This document shows positions 63,774 through 64,000 of a DNA stretch of 64,000 nt, piece after piece. The stretch is from Bog-532 sp963805255 (lineage in GTDB: Bacteria > Actinomycetota > Actinomycetes > Streptosporangiales > Streptosporangiaceae). A program made the translations under genes and the position numbers. The stretch covers positions 1-64,000 of the forward strand of contig CAWDTK010000009.1 in NCBI GenBank assembly GCA_963805255.1, in the 5' to 3' direction. The notes beneath the pieces are model-generated. The model was given only the letters and a program-made list of their open reading frames with translations, did not search any database and had not been told where the DNA came from. Positions within the stretch are counted from its first letter, which is position 1, and each line of letters starts with the position of its first letter.

Positions 63774-64000
63774 GGCCAGGCGATCGTACCGGCCCAGCGA
63801 ACCGGGCCTTGCGCCCGGTGAGTGGCCGGTGTGTCGGCGAGTTACCGCAGCGGGGCGCGGCGCGCAGTGGGGGTTCCGGGGGGTCGTCCCCCGGGCCAGC
63901 ACAGCGAACCGGGCCTGGTGCCGGGTGAGCGGCCGGTGCCCAACGGCCACCACAGCGGGCACGGCGAGACGCTCGTGACCGGCCCAGCGAACCGGGCCTT
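63774..64000 (+). repeat. Dispersed two-hairpin repeat, array at the window edge
   Basis: A complete copy has head ACGGCCAGG at 63774, first hairpin 63788-63830 (outer stem ACCGGCC/GGCCGGT, inner stem ACCGGGC/GCCCGGT, both perfect) and second hairpin CCGGGGGG-TCG-TCCCCCGG at 63876-63894. A partial, less well-paired copy follows at about 63896-63936. A third begins at 63978 and runs off the window. Confidence 0.85.

Overview
The window is high-GC DNA from an actinomycete. The evidence is the codon bias, a mycothiol S-conjugate amidase, an HspR-type HAIR operator in front of lon, an actinobacterial poly-amino-acid synthetase, and many ECF sigma and two-component genes. It mixes stable housekeeping genes (lon, recQ, hrpA, serS, greA, threonine dehydratase) with a large load of insertion sequences and frameshifted genes. 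I cannot fix the genus from sequence alone.

Layout. 1-4.5 kb: a partial conserved gene, a broken LtrA-type membrane protein, a clean IS1380 insertion (4-bp target duplication TTAG) and a decayed IS5-like transposase. 4.7-5.8 kb: a serine hydrolase in less GC-rich DNA. 6.1-11.7 kb: a two-gene biosynthetic unit, a lysine-2,3-aminomutase-like radical SAM enzyme followed 17 bases later by an epsilon-poly-lysine-synthetase-like NRPS. Together they suggest a beta-lysine homopolymer. 12.3-18.3 kb: regulators (SAV_915-like protein, ECF sigma factor, histidine kinase with two response regulators) and an NlpC/P60 protein. 18.7-22.1 kb: a DUF255/thioredoxin-fold protein and an uncharacterised protein. 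22.3-26.4 kb: a metal ABC importer (substrate binder, frameshifted ATPase, two permeases), divergent from a Fur-family repressor, with a Fur/Zur-like palindrome between them. 26.5-29 kb: lon.

29-35.3 kb is scrambled accessory DNA: remnants, an ECF sigma factor, IS4-family copy 1, and a frameshifted ATPase/LuxR regulator, bracketed by a 60-bp direct repeat. 35.6-39.7 kb: isochorismatase-like protein, RecQ with a phosphoribosyltransferase-like tail, ArsR regulator, rhodanese. 39.9-43.7 kb: an IS701 element next to an IS607-type element. 44.8-49.3 kb: hrpA. 49.2-52.8 kb: a group II intron lying exactly between the end of IS4 copy 2 and its target duplication. 53-64 kb: conserved chromosomal genes (serS, mca, greA, threonine dehydratase, a MoxR-type ATPase with a VWA partner).

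Three observations stand out. (1) The kamA-like/NRPS pair is a candidate poly-beta-lysine locus. (2) A dispersed structured repeat of about 130 bp with two hairpins occurs downstream of genes and also in frame inside hrpA, adding about 52 residues; a compensatory stem change between copies argues that the folded form is under selection. (3) The nested intron/IS arrangement can be dated from the target duplications. Frameshifts are frequent in mobile and accessory genes but absent from the large housekeeping genes, which favours real decay over random sequencing error, although raw reads would be needed to prove it.
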